Source: Oricola nitratireducens
GTDB taxonomy: Bacteria > Pseudomonadota > Alphaproteobacteria > Rhizobiales > Rhizobiaceae
Assembly: GCF_014904745.1 (NCBI RefSeq)
Contig: NZ_JACZCS010000014.1
Span: 124,001-188,000 of the forward strand
Direction of reading: 5' to 3'
DNA length: 64,000 nucleotides
Made by a program: the position numbers and the translations under genes. The notes below the pieces were generated by a model that was not told the origin of the DNA, did not search any database, and worked only from the letters and a program-made list of their open reading frames with translations. Below, piece after piece: positions 1-8,072 of the stretch. How positions within the stretch are numbered: the stretch's first letter is position 1; each line of letters opens with the position of its first letter.

Positions 1-1122
1 CTGTCGATCTCGGTCTACATGGACCAGGCCGAAGAGGCCAAGAAGAAGGCCCAGGAAGAAGCGATCGCCGCCGAACGCAAGATGATTGTCGACAGTTTCG
101 GCAGCGCCATGGCGCACATTGCCGCCAAGGACCTCTCATATCGGGTCGAGGACGATCTGCCGGAGGCCTACGCTACGCTGAAGGAAGATTTCAACAACGC
201 GGTCAAGGAACTCGCCGAGACGATCAACAGCATCGGCGGGTCGGCGGAGGCGATCAATTCGGGATCCGACGAGATCAAATCCGCCGCCGACGATCTGTCG
301 AAGCGTGCCGAACAACAGGCCGCGGCCGTCGAGGAGACCGCAGCTGCGGTCGAGGAGATCACTGCAGCGGTCAAGTCCTCCACCAACCGCGCCGAAGAAG
401 CCGGACAGCTCGTCGCCCGGACCAAGAAGAACGCCGAGCAGTCGGGCGACATCGTGCGCAAGGCGGTCGATGCGATGGGCCGCATCAGCAAGTCGTCCGA
501 GGATATCTCCCGCATCATCGGCGTGATCGACGAAATCGCCTTCCAGACCAACCTGCTGGCGCTCAACGCCGGGGTCGAGGCGGCGCGCGCCGGCGATGCC
601 GGCAAGGGTTTCGCCGTCGTCGCGCAGGAAGTGCGGGAACTGGCGCAGCGTTCGGCCAATGCCGCAAAGGAGATCAAGCAACTGATCACCACGTCGGGTG
701 ACGAAGTGAAGTCCGGGGTGTCGCTCGTCGGCGAGACGGGCAAGGCACTGGAGTCAATCGTCGGCGAAGTGCAGGAAATCGCCATCAACGTGGACGCGAT
801 CATCGATTCGGCGCGCGAACAGTCGGGCGGGCTGCAGGAGATCAATGTGTCGGTCTCGTCCGTCGACCAGGGCACGCAGCAAAACGCCGCGATGGCCGAG
901 CAGCTGACGGCATCGAGCCATTCACTTGGAAACGAGGTCGCTTCGATCAACCAGATGCTTCGCGAATTCACGACCGGATACCAGCAGATCAAGGCGCCGA
1001 AGGCGGTCTCGTCGGACGCACCGGCAAGCCCGCGGCCATCGCCTGCCCGCAAACTCAACCGCAAGGTGGCGAACGCCTTCGGCGGAAACGCGGCGCCCGC
1101 GGACGACTGGGAAGAATTCTGA
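1..1122 (+). CDS. Methyl-accepting chemotaxis protein, C-terminal part (5' end outside window)
   Basis: This is the cytoplasmic half of a chemoreceptor that controls CheA kinase. The frame is open from the first base, so the ligand-binding and membrane parts lie upstream of the window. A HAMP-like stretch (around [18 protein letters not shown]) leads into a long heptad-repeat signalling domain. The highly conserved hairpin tip is intact ([20 protein letters not shown], then [16 protein letters not shown]). The protein ends in DDWEEF, which resembles the xWxxF tether used by CheR/CheB in receptor adaptation. No che genes are in the window, so this is probably a stand-alone receptor. An intrinsic terminator follows within 40 bases. 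The class call is firm; the ligand is unknown. Confidence 0.93.
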   Translation: MSISVYMDQAEEAKKKAQEEAIAAERKMIVDSFGSAMAHIAAKDLSYRVEDDLPEAYATLKEDFNNAVKELAETINSIGGSAEAINSGSDEIKSAADDLSKRAEQQAAAVEETAAAVEEITAAVKSSTNRAEEAGQLVARTKKNAEQSGDIVRKAVDAMGRISKSSEDISRIIGVIDEIAFQTNLLALNAGVEAARAGDAGKGFAVVAQEVRELAQRSANAAKEIKQLITTSGDEVKSGVSLVGETGKALESIVGEVQEIAINVDAIIDSAREQSGGLQEINVSVSSVDQGTQQNAAMAEQLTASSHSLGNEVASINQMLREFTTGYQQIKAPKAVSSDAPASPRPSPARKLNRKVANAFGGNAAPADDWEEF

Positions 1123-1160
1123 GACCTGCCCGTCCCGGATTTCCGGACCACGCAAATGGC

Positions 1161-1192
1161 CGCCTTCCGTTCCGACGGGGGGCGTTTTCTTT
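1161..1192 (+). terminator. Rho-independent terminator after the chemoreceptor
   Basis: The arms CGCCTTCCG and CGGGGGGCG form a nine-pair stem (two G-T wobbles) with a TTCCGA loop, followed by TTTTCTTT. It sits about 40 bases past the chemoreceptor stop and just before the convergent phosphatase gene ends. Confidence 0.75.
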
Positions 1193-1202
1193 CGACCTGC
1201 CC

Positions 1203-1937
1203 CTAACCGCTCACCGACGCGAAACAGGCCGGCAATATCGCGACATTGTCGATGATGGCGTCCGCAAGCGGCGACAGCGTTTCGCAATTCCCCGCCCCGC
1301 TGAGAACGCCGACAACGGTTCCCGCTCCAGCCGCGCGGCCCATCTCCATATCGTGGCGGCTGTCGCCAATGACGGCGATATCGGCCGGAGCGCAGCCTAT
1401 GGCGGCGCAAAAGGCGCGTACCATGCCGGGTCCCGGTTTCGGGCCATGACCCGAATCCCAACCGGCGACGAAATCGGTGAAACCGCCGATCCCCAGCGTT
1501 TCGGCAGTCCCTGCAATCGCGCGTTCGCTGTCGCTGCTGGCGATACCGAGCACGAGACCCATGGCCTTCAGCTCGGAAAACAGCAGTGGGAGATCGGCCA
1601 ACGGAACGGCCGCGTCGGCGCCGGCGGCGAAACGGTCGTCGAGTGCCTTCGTCAGCGCTTCATGGGTCATCGGACTGCCCTCGGCCACCATCTGCGCCGC
1701 GATCTCGCGCGCCGTTCCCGATGCGAAAAGGCTGTCAGCGACGGTCAATCCCGTGACCGGATCGACTCCACAGGCGGCGAGGATGCGCTTCTCGAGCGCC
1801 GGATCGCCCGACGCGCCGATCGCCGCCGCCTCGCGGTTGATCCGCGCCCAGCTCTTCTCGAAATCGATAAGCGTACCGTCCTTGTCGAAAAGGATAGCCC
1901 TGGTCGTATCGGGTGAAAGATGAGGAGTGCCGCGCAT
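1203..1937 (-). CDS. HAD-superfamily hydrolase, phosphoglycolate phosphatase-like
   Basis: This 244-residue HAD hydrolase probably removes phosphate from a small phosphorylated metabolite. Motif I is FDKDGTL near residue 17, with the nucleophile and acid-base Asp pair. A motif II Ser lies in GIASSDSERA, the motif III Lys in GPKPG, and motif IV is VIGDSRHDMEMG. A helical cap lies between motifs I and II, as in subfamily IA (Gph-like). The start at 1937 is chosen because AGGCGG lies four bases before its ATG and the HAD core begins soon after; a longer frame reaches 2009. It converges on the chemoreceptor gene. The true substrate cannot be read from sequence, and phosphoglycolate is only the family default. 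Confidence 0.85.
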   Translation of the reverse strand: MRGTPHLSPDTTRAILFDKDGTLIDFEKSWARINREAAAIGASGDPALEKRILAACGVDPVTGLTVADSLFASGTAREIAAQMVAEGSPMTHEALTKALDDRFAAGADAAVPLADLPLLFSELKAMGLVLGIASSDSERAIAGTAETLGIGGFTDFVAGWDSGHGPKPGPGMVRAFCAAIGCAPADIAVIGDSRHDMEMGRAAGAGTVVGVLSGAGNCETLSPLADAIIDNVAILPACFASVSG

Positions 1938-2042
1938 CGAACCGCCTGGAATACCGGCCCGTTTGACGCCGGCCGGTCCCGCGATAGGTGTTTTCAGCCG
2001 GTGGCGCAAGATTGATGCCGCCGCCCGCGGGTTACGAAAAGC

Positions 2043-3137
2043 TCAGCGACCCCTGTTTTTCAGTTCCGCCAGTATCTCGCCGGTGTGCTCGCCGCGCGAA
2101 GGGCTCGGCTTCGGTGTCCACGGCGCTTCGCCGACAAAGCGCGGCGCGGGCGCGGCCTGCAGCGCCGGCGCATCGCCCTGCCAGACGCCACGCGCCTGCA
2201 TGTGCGGATCGCGTGCGGCCTCGGCGGGATCGAGAACCGGCGCGACGCAGGCATCCGATCCCTCGAACAGAGAGGCCCAGTGCGCGCGGTTTTCCTTCGC
2301 GAAGACCGCCGCCAGCCTCTGCGACAGCTCGGGCCAGAGGGATGTATCGTACTGGCGGGCGAAGTCCGGGTCGTCCGCGAGGCCCATACGCTGCAGGAAC
2401 TCGGCATAGAATTTCGGTTCCAGGCATTGCACCGAGACGAAACCGCCATCGGCGGTGCGATAGGTGCGGGACCAGTGCGGACCGTCGAGCAGGCTCCGGC
2501 CGCGCGCCATCGACAGCGCGCCGGTCGCCGACAGCGCCATGAACAGGTTCATCATATGCGCCGAACCGTCGACGATCGCCGCGTCGACGACCGCACCCTC
2601 GCCGGTCTGGCGCGCCCGCAGGATCCCCGACAGCATGCCGATGACCAGATAGAGCGCGCCGCCGCCGATATCGCCGACAAGAGTCGGCGGTGTCAGCGGC
2701 GCGTCGCCTGGCGCGGAGGCATACCAGAGTGCACCCGAGGTCGCGATATAGTTGAGATCGTGACCCGCCTGCTGCGCCTTCGGGCCGTCCTGCCCCCAGC
2801 CGGTCATGCGGCCATAGACGAGCGCCGGATTGGCGGCGTGGCATTCGTCCGGCCCGAGGCCGAGACGCTCCATGACGCCCGGCCGGAAACCTTCGATCAG
2901 CCCGTCGGCGGCCGCGATCAGGGCCATCGCTGTCTCGTGGTCGCCTGCATCCTTCAGGTCGAGCGCGATGGAGCGCTTGCCGCGATCGAGCGGATTGCGT
3001 TCGGCAAAGCCCGGCGCCGCCGAACCGCCCTTGCGGTGGATGGTGACAACATCGGCGCCGAGATCGGCAAATAGCATCGCGGCAAAGGGTCCGGGGCCGA
3101 GCCCCTCGATCTCGATGATGCGCATCCCCTCAAGCAT
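2043..3137 (-). CDS. CaiB/BaiF family protein, alpha-methylacyl-CoA racemase type
   Basis: This is a 364-residue family III CoA-transferase fold protein. The racemase branch epimerises 2-methylacyl-CoA esters so that branched chains can enter beta-oxidation. The N-terminus GMRIIEIEGLGPGPFAAM is typical. GHDLNY places His126-Asp127, and VGDIGGGALYL places Asp156, matching the catalytic His/Asp pair of mycobacterial MCR in both identity and numbering. That favours racemase over true CoA transferase, which uses a different Asp. It is transcribed away from the MpaB-like gene and has no fatty-acid genes beside it. A stereospecific substrate cannot be named. Confidence 0.85.
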   Translation of the reverse strand: MLEGMRIIEIEGLGPGPFAAMLFADLGADVVTIHRKGGSAAPGFAERNPLDRGKRSIALDLKDAGDHETAMALIAAADGLIEGFRPGVMERLGLGPDECHAANPALVYGRMTGWGQDGPKAQQAGHDLNYIATSGALWYASAPGDAPLTPPTLVGDIGGGALYLVIGMLSGILRARQTGEGAVVDAAIVDGSAHMMNLFMALSATGALSMARGRSLLDGPHWSRTYRTADGGFVSVQCLEPKFYAEFLQRMGLADDPDFARQYDTSLWPELSQRLAAVFAKENRAHWASLFEGSDACVAPVLDPAEAARDPHMQARGVWQGDAPALQAAPAPRFVGEAPWTPKPSPSRGEHTGEILAELKNRGR

Positions 3138-3235
3138 CCGGCCCTCCCTGCCCTGCTTTTCGCCTCTATTTCCGTATAGGCCGATTCCGCGGTCCGGTCA
3201 CCGGCCGGACCGCAAGCGCCGACAGGACCAACCGG

Positions 3236-4174
3236 ATGACCGCCGTGACCAGACCGTTGCACCTGCCCGCGCCGCTGCGCGGCCGCGTCGCCGAACGGGT
3301 GGCGCATATGCTGACGCCGAAGGGCGCGACCATCGACTTCACCAGGCCGCAAGGCGAGGAAGCGCTCGCGCCGCCAGACTCAGTGTCATGGCGCATCTTC
3401 AAGAACCCGGTCTCGCTGTTCATCGGCGGCGTCGCCGCGGTGCTGCTGGAATTCGGCGAACCGCGGGTGCGCGACGGGGTCTGGCAGAACACGAGCTTTC
3501 GGCGCGACGCCTTCGCCCGGCTGCAGCGCACCGGCTACGCGGCGATGGTAACGGTCTATGGCGCGCGCAGCGACTCCGAACGCATGATCGCCCGGGTGCG
3601 GGCGATGCATGAGCGCATCAGCGGCGTCACCAGCGAGGGCGAACCCTATGCGGCGAACGATCCGGAATTGCTGGAATGGGTTCAGGCGACGGCAAGCTAC
3701 GGTTTCATCGAGGCCTATCACCGCTATGTCGCACCGCTTTCACCCGAGGAAAAGGACAGTGCCTACGCGGAAGCGGTCAATGCCGCGCGGCTCTATGGCG
3801 TTGCCGAGCCGCTGACCTCTGCCGCGCAATGCGAGGCGCTGTTCAACGCAAAACGGAACCGCCTGCAGCCCTCGCCGATCGTGCACGAGTTCCTGGGTAT
3901 CATGCGCAAGATCCGGATCGACGGCATACATGCCGGTCCGGTCCAGCACGCACTCCTGAAAGGCGCGGTGGAGATCCTGCCGGACTGGGTGCGTCAGCGC
4001 CTCGACCTCGGCGAGGAATGGTGCCTCAACATGCTGGAACGCGGCTTCATCTCCGGCATCGCCAAGGTTAGCGACCGGCTCGTCATCCCGACCTATCCCG
4101 CCGTGCAGGCCTGCAGGCGGCTCGGCCTTCCGGACTGCTACCTGTTCGCCAGACGCAGCGTGAGCGCGCCGTAA
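3236..4174 (+). CDS. Oxygenase MpaB family protein (DUF2236)
   Basis: This 312-residue protein belongs to the DUF2236/MpaB family, which includes latex-clearing-type haem oxygenases and many members of unknown role. Family features visible are the start of the domain at SVSWRIFKNPVSLFIGGVAA, the helix AVLLEFGEPRVRDGV, the segment TVYGARSDSERMIARV, and FIEAYHRYVAPLS around residue 165. The domain spans about residues 45-285. It is divergent from the racemase gene, with roughly 100 bases between starts, so both may share a regulatory region. No haem or partner oxidoreductase gene is adjacent. The family call is good; the reaction is unknown. Confidence 0.8.
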   Translation: MTAVTRPLHLPAPLRGRVAERVAHMLTPKGATIDFTRPQGEEALAPPDSVSWRIFKNPVSLFIGGVAAVLLEFGEPRVRDGVWQNTSFRRDAFARLQRTGYAAMVTVYGARSDSERMIARVRAMHERISGVTSEGEPYAANDPELLEWVQATASYGFIEAYHRYVAPLSPEEKDSAYAEAVNAARLYGVAEPLTSAAQCEALFNAKRNRLQPSPIVHEFLGIMRKIRIDGIHAGPVQHALLKGAVEILPDWVRQRLDLGEEWCLNMLERGFISGIAKVSDRLVIPTYPAVQACRRLGLPDCYLFARRSVSAP

Positions 4175-4195
4175 GAAAAGCGTGTCGCGCCGGTT

Positions 4196-4438
4196 TCAAT
4201 CGTCATTGGCGGAATTCAGGTCTTCCGGCCGGGTCCCTTCCTCCAACGTGGAAGAGCGCATGAAACCGTGCGCCTGCAGCCATTCGCGCAGGATGCGCTG
4301 AACCGCGTCGGGGCGCGACGGCTTGTCCTTCTGGGCGGCTGCATAGACGTCGATCCCGTCGAGGAGATCGCGCTCCAGGGCGACGCTGACCTTTTCGGCA
4401 TCAGGCCCGGGGCGATTGCGGTTGTCGGTTGCGGACAT
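4196..4438 (-). CDS. Small ribbon-helix-helix-like protein
   Basis: This is an 80-residue protein with one recognisable element. The strand EKVSVALERDLLDGIDVYA and the following helices (PSRPDAVQRILREWLQAHG) have the strand-helix-helix pattern of ribbon-helix-helix DNA-binding proteins. The acidic C-terminal tail is probably disordered. No toxin gene is next to it, so an antitoxin role is not supported. It converges with the MpaB-like gene and lies behind the divergent channel gene's promoter region, where it could bind. The target is unknown. Confidence 0.65.
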   Translation of the reverse strand: MSATDNRNRPGPDAEKVSVALERDLLDGIDVYAAAQKDKPSRPDAVQRILREWLQAHGFMRSSTLEEGTRPEDLNSANDD

Positions 4439-4608
4439 TTCTGGAACCGGGATTTCTTTCGCGTAATCAAATTAATATGCGAAGCGGTTGCGGTAGGCAA
4501 CGCGTTTTCCCGGCCGTTACACTCTGCCGTGACAGAGCCGCCGCATATCCGGTAAAAAGGCGGTGATTTGCCGCGTACCACCGCGCAACGCACAAGGAAA
4601 CAACGCCA

Positions 4609-5370
4609 GTGCTGGAAAGGTTCAGGTCACTCTACGAGGACGAAACGCCGGTGGCGCAGCGATTCCGTTACGGGCTGCTGGTCTTCGACCTCGGCACGGT
4701 CTTTTTCGTGATCGTCACGTCGTTCTTCCAGCGCACCCAGACGGTGGAGTTCATCGACATCGTTCTGGGCATCATCATCCTGGTCGATTTCCTCGTGCGG
4801 GTGATGATCGAGAAGAGCAAAGGCCTGTTCTTCCTGCGGCCGGCGACCTGGGCCGATGTCGCGGCGGTGCTGTCGTTTCTCGCGCCGATCACCGGCGAGG
4901 GTTTCGGGTTCCTGCGCATCCTCAGAACGCTCCGGCTGCTGCACACCTACCAGCTTCTCGCCCGGCTCAGGCAGGACTTCCCCTATTTCCGCAAGCACGA
5001 GGACGTGGTGCTCGCTGCCATCAATCTCGCGGTCTTCCTGTTCGTGATGACCGGCCTGATCTACGCGACGCAGTACCGCGTGAACCCGGAAATCGGGAAC
5101 TATGCCGACGCGCTCTATTTCACCGTGACGACGCTGACGACCACCGGTTTCGGCGACATCACGCTCACCGGCACGGGCGGGCGGCTTCTGTCCGTCGGCG
5201 TGATGATCGTCGGCGTCACCCTGTTCCTGCGGCTGGCCCAGGTGCTGTTCCGCCCGGCGAAGGTCCGCTACGAATGCCCGCAATGCGGGTTGAGCCTGCA
5301 CGATTCCGATGCGATCCATTGCAAGCATTGCGGTACGACGATCCACATCAAGACCGAGGGCGGCGTCTGA
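4609..5370 (+). CDS. Voltage-gated-type potassium channel with C-terminal zinc ribbon
   Basis: This is a 253-residue inner-membrane ion channel with six predicted membrane segments. The fourth (FLRILRTLRLLHTYQLLARL, about residues 100-119) carries spaced arginines like a voltage sensor. The pore loop VTTLTTTGFGD holds the selectivity filter at about residues 177-183, with GFG replacing the usual GYG. After the last helix a cytoplasmic tail has two CxxC pairs (YECPQCG and HCKHCG, about residues 223-244), which look like a rubredoxin-type zinc ribbon. The start is GTG, preceded by AAGGAA about ten bases upstream. The tail is unusual for a simple Kv-like channel and could make gating depend on metal or redox state; that is inference. 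Confidence 0.88.
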   Translation: MLERFRSLYEDETPVAQRFRYGLLVFDLGTVFFVIVTSFFQRTQTVEFIDIVLGIIILVDFLVRVMIEKSKGLFFLRPATWADVAAVLSFLAPITGEGFGFLRILRTLRLLHTYQLLARLRQDFPYFRKHEDVVLAAINLAVFLFVMTGLIYATQYRVNPEIGNYADALYFTVTTLTTTGFGDITLTGTGGRLLSVGVMIVGVTLFLRLAQVLFRPAKVRYECPQCGLSLHDSDAIHCKHCGTTIHIKTEGGV

Positions 5371-5450
5371 AACACGTTTGACGCGCGACGCCGGCGCGAT
5401 CACACTCCGGAACCGTCGAAACAGCTTCCTCCAGCCAGACGGAATTTCCC

Positions 5451-6221
5451 ATGCCGGCCGTAAAGGGTTTTCTGATCGATCTCGGAGGCGTCGTCTATCA
5501 GGGAGACACGCTCGTTCCCGGGTCCGCGCAAGCGATTGCGCGGCTTACCGAAGCGAATGTGCCGTTCCGCTTCCTGACCAATACGACCAGCGCGCCGAAG
5601 CGGACTATCGTCGAGAAACTCGCGAGCATGGGCGTGGAAGTCGAGGGGGATCATGTGTTCACGCCGGCGATGGCCGCGCGGCACCTGATCGCCGAACGCG
5701 GGCTGAAGCCGCATTTCCTTGTCCGCCCTGCCCTGATGGAGGATTTTGCCGATCTGGCGGAAGGCGACCGGCCGGCGGTGATCCTCGGCGATGTGGGCGA
5801 CGGCTTCACCTACGGGGCGATGAACGAGGCGTTCCGGCTGCTGGAGGACGGCGCGGACTTCATCGCCCTGGCGAAAAACCGCAAATTCGCCGGCCCGGAC
5901 GGGAAAACCTGCCTCGACGCCGGCGCCTATGTGGCGGCGCTGGAATATGCGAGCGGGTGCGAGGCGGAGGTGATCGGCAAACCCGCACCGGAATTCTTCC
6001 ATTCGGCCTGCGCCGACATGACGCTGAATCCGGGCGAGACCGCGATGATCGGCGACGACGCCGAATTCGACGCCAGCGCGGCGGTCGCCTGCGGCCTTGC
6101 CGGCGTGCTGGTGCACACAGGCAAATGGGCGCCCGGCGCGGCGGACGGGCTGGCACCGCAGCCAAGCTGCGAGTTCGAGGATTTGCTGGAGGCGGTGACG
6201 GCGATGGGTATCCGACGCTGA
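5451..6221 (+). CDS. HAD-superfamily subfamily IIA hydrolase (LHPP/HDHD2-like)
   Basis: This is a 256-residue HAD hydrolase with a C2-type cap. Motif I is FLIDLGGVVYQGD: the nucleophile Asp is present, but the second Asp of the usual DxD is Gly. Eukaryotic LHPP/HDHD2 relatives likewise lack that Asp (Ser there). Motif II is FLTNTTS, and motif IV is MIGDDAEFD, with the conserved Lys in GKPAPEFF. Family members act on phospholysine/phosphohistidine or pyrophosphate, but activity is often weak. It follows the K+ channel on the same strand by about 80 bases and could be cotranscribed. The substrate is unresolved. Confidence 0.85.
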   Translation: MPAVKGFLIDLGGVVYQGDTLVPGSAQAIARLTEANVPFRFLTNTTSAPKRTIVEKLASMGVEVEGDHVFTPAMAARHLIAERGLKPHFLVRPALMEDFADLAEGDRPAVILGDVGDGFTYGAMNEAFRLLEDGADFIALAKNRKFAGPDGKTCLDAGAYVAALEYASGCEAEVIGKPAPEFFHSACADMTLNPGETAMIGDDAEFDASAAVACGLAGVLVHTGKWAPGAADGLAPQPSCEFEDLLEAVTAMGIRR

Positions 6222-6413
6222 GAAAAAGCCCCCTCGCTCTCCCCGGACCGGACAATCCGGAGAGACCCGAAACGGGTCGATCAATGCTTGGCGGCCGTGC
6301 AAATTTCGGAGGCCGCGATAAGACTTGTTTAAGAGCCGGAATGTATAGGGATTCCGGATACTGTATAAATCGCCAATACCTGAATTTTCTCCGAAAACAA
6401 AACGAGCCCGGCT

Positions 6414-7508
6414 TTGCATACATCCCGCGTAAATGCCCCTACGGAAAGTAGACGCTACAATAATTTGCTCCACCGGGCAGACGAGGAATTCGATTTTTCT
6501 GCCCTGTGGGCGACGCTGCCGGGCGGGGCGTGCCACACCCCGTTCCAGTCGCCATGCTTTCTGGATTCCTTTGTCCGCACCATCGCTCCGCGCCACGGCA
6601 TGCGGCTGCACATCTGCGAGGTCCGTGACACGGACACCGGATCGCCGGTCGCGATGTTTCCCTATGCGGTCCATAAACGCGGTCCCGTCCGGATCGCCTC
6701 GGTTCCCGACATGGGGCTGGCGGACCAGGCCGGGCCGGTTCTGGCGAACGGCCATTCGATCCCGCAGGAGGATTTCCGTTCGATCTGGGCCGCGTTCACC
6801 GGGGAGCTTCGTGGCGTCGACCTCGTCGATATCGACAAGATTCCGCCGCGCATCGGCGAACGGGACAATCCGCTCCATCGCCTGGACGCGTGCGAGCCGT
6901 CGGGCGAAATGCTCGCGCTCGACCTGACCGCGGGTAGCGACGCCACGTGGCGCAGGAAGTCGGTCTACAAGACCGTCCGCTCGAAGGAAAAGCGGTTGTC
7001 CGAGACCGGAGTCACGTTTCACCAGACGCAGAATCCGCGCGAATCCCTCGATCTCTTCGAAGCGCTGAAACGCCAGCGCCACAGGCGGTTCCACTCCATC
7101 GGCCGGATGGATTCACTGGAAAGCCGACCCGGTTTCACCGATTTCTACCGGTCCGTGGCCTCCAACGCGTCAACCGGCGGTTCGGTGATGGCTTTCTGCC
7201 TCAAGACCGGCGATGACATCGTCGCGGCCTATCTCGCCTTCGCCGACAGGACCGTCATGAACGGCGTCCTGATCTCGATCGGCGACGACAAGTGGCATTG
7301 CTGCTCGCCGGGCATGGTGCTGACCGCGAAGGTCATCGACTGGTCGCAGAAAAACGGCCTGAAGACGTTCTGTTTCGGCACGGGGATGCAGGACTACAAG
7401 CTGCGCTTCGGCGGAAGCCCCGCCGAGATGCGCCGCCTGTCGCAGCCGCTGACGCCAATCGGCAGGCTGTTCACCGTCGCCCGGCAGCTGAAGCAGGGCA
7501 CGTTTTAA
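6414..7508 (+). CDS. GNAT-type acyltransferase, CelD/BioF2-like (Acetyltransf_6)
   Basis: This 364-residue protein resembles the CelD acetyltransferase family found near polysaccharide and cellulose genes. Family landmarks are the N-terminal TPFQSPCFLDSFVR block, the mid-protein VRSKEKRLSETG, and the acyl-CoA-binding part with GDDIVAAYLAFADRTVMNGV followed by SPGMVLTAKVIDWS and a closing FGTGMQDYKLRFGG. It probably transfers an acyl group to a sugar or lipid at the inner membrane. The start is TTG at 6414, and a short stretch before residue 18 may be non-coding. No polysaccharide gene is adjacent. The family call is good; the substrate is unknown. Confidence 0.78.
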   Translation: MHTSRVNAPTESRRYNNLLHRADEEFDFSALWATLPGGACHTPFQSPCFLDSFVRTIAPRHGMRLHICEVRDTDTGSPVAMFPYAVHKRGPVRIASVPDMGLADQAGPVLANGHSIPQEDFRSIWAAFTGELRGVDLVDIDKIPPRIGERDNPLHRLDACEPSGEMLALDLTAGSDATWRRKSVYKTVRSKEKRLSETGVTFHQTQNPRESLDLFEALKRQRHRRFHSIGRMDSLESRPGFTDFYRSVASNASTGGSVMAFCLKTGDDIVAAYLAFADRTVMNGVLISIGDDKWHCCSPGMVLTAKVIDWSQKNGLKTFCFGTGMQDYKLRFGGSPAEMRRLSQPLTPIGRLFTVARQLKQGTF

Positions 7509-7527
7509 AGGCGGGAAAAGGTTCCCC

Positions 7528-7971
7528 TCACTTCCCCTCCGTATCCAGCCAGATCGTCACCGGGCCGTCATTGACGAGCGCCACCTTCATGTCCGCGCCG
7601 AAGATGCCGTTAGCGACCGTCACGCCGTGGCCCCTCACCTGTCCGGAGAAATGCTCGTAGAGCCGCTCGCCCTCGTCGGGCGGGGCGGCTGAGGAAAAGC
7701 CGGGGCGATTGCCCTTGGTCTCGGCGGCGAGCGTGAACTGGCTGACGACAAGCGCCGACCCGCCGATATCGACCAGCGAGCGGTTCATACGGCCTTCATC
7801 GTCGGAAAAGATGCGCAGATTGACGACCTTGCGGGCGAGCCATTCGGACTGCGCTTCGGTGTCGCCCCGCATGGCGCAGACAAGGACCAGCAGGCCCGCT
7901 CCGATTTCGCCGGCCACTGTGCCGTCGACGGTGACGCTGGCTTGCGAAACGCGTTGGACGAGTGCGCGCAT
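7528..7971 (-). CDS. dtd: D-aminoacyl-tRNA deacylase
   Basis: This protein of 147 residues hydrolyses D-aminoacyl-tRNAs and glycyl-tRNA(Ala), preventing D-amino acids and mischarged glycine from entering translation. The two active-site motifs are present: [14 protein letters not shown] (SQFTL, about residue 77) and NDGPVTI near the C-terminus (the Gly-cisPro loop, usually NSGPVT). Length and start ([13 protein letters not shown]) match the family. The longer frame to 8013 adds only non-conserved residues, so the ATG at 7971 is chosen. It converges with the CelD-like gene. Confidence 0.95.
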   Translation of the reverse strand: MRALVQRVSQASVTVDGTVAGEIGAGLLVLVCAMRGDTEAQSEWLARKVVNLRIFSDDEGRMNRSLVDIGGSALVVSQFTLAAETKGNRPGFSSAAPPDEGERLYEHFSGQVRGHGVTVANGIFGADMKVALVNDGPVTIWLDTEGK

Positions 7972-8072
7972 GATTTGCCCTTTCTTGCCTTTTGCAAGCA
8001 TTTGCACGGACATCCGCCCGCGTAAATGCAGTAAAAGGCTTCCTCTCCCACGAAGGAGAGAGGACGACGGCG

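Noticed and set aside
6240-6268. GC-rich hairpin after the HAD subfamily IIA gene
   Set aside because: The left arm has two extra Cs and there is no T-run, so it is not a convincing terminator.
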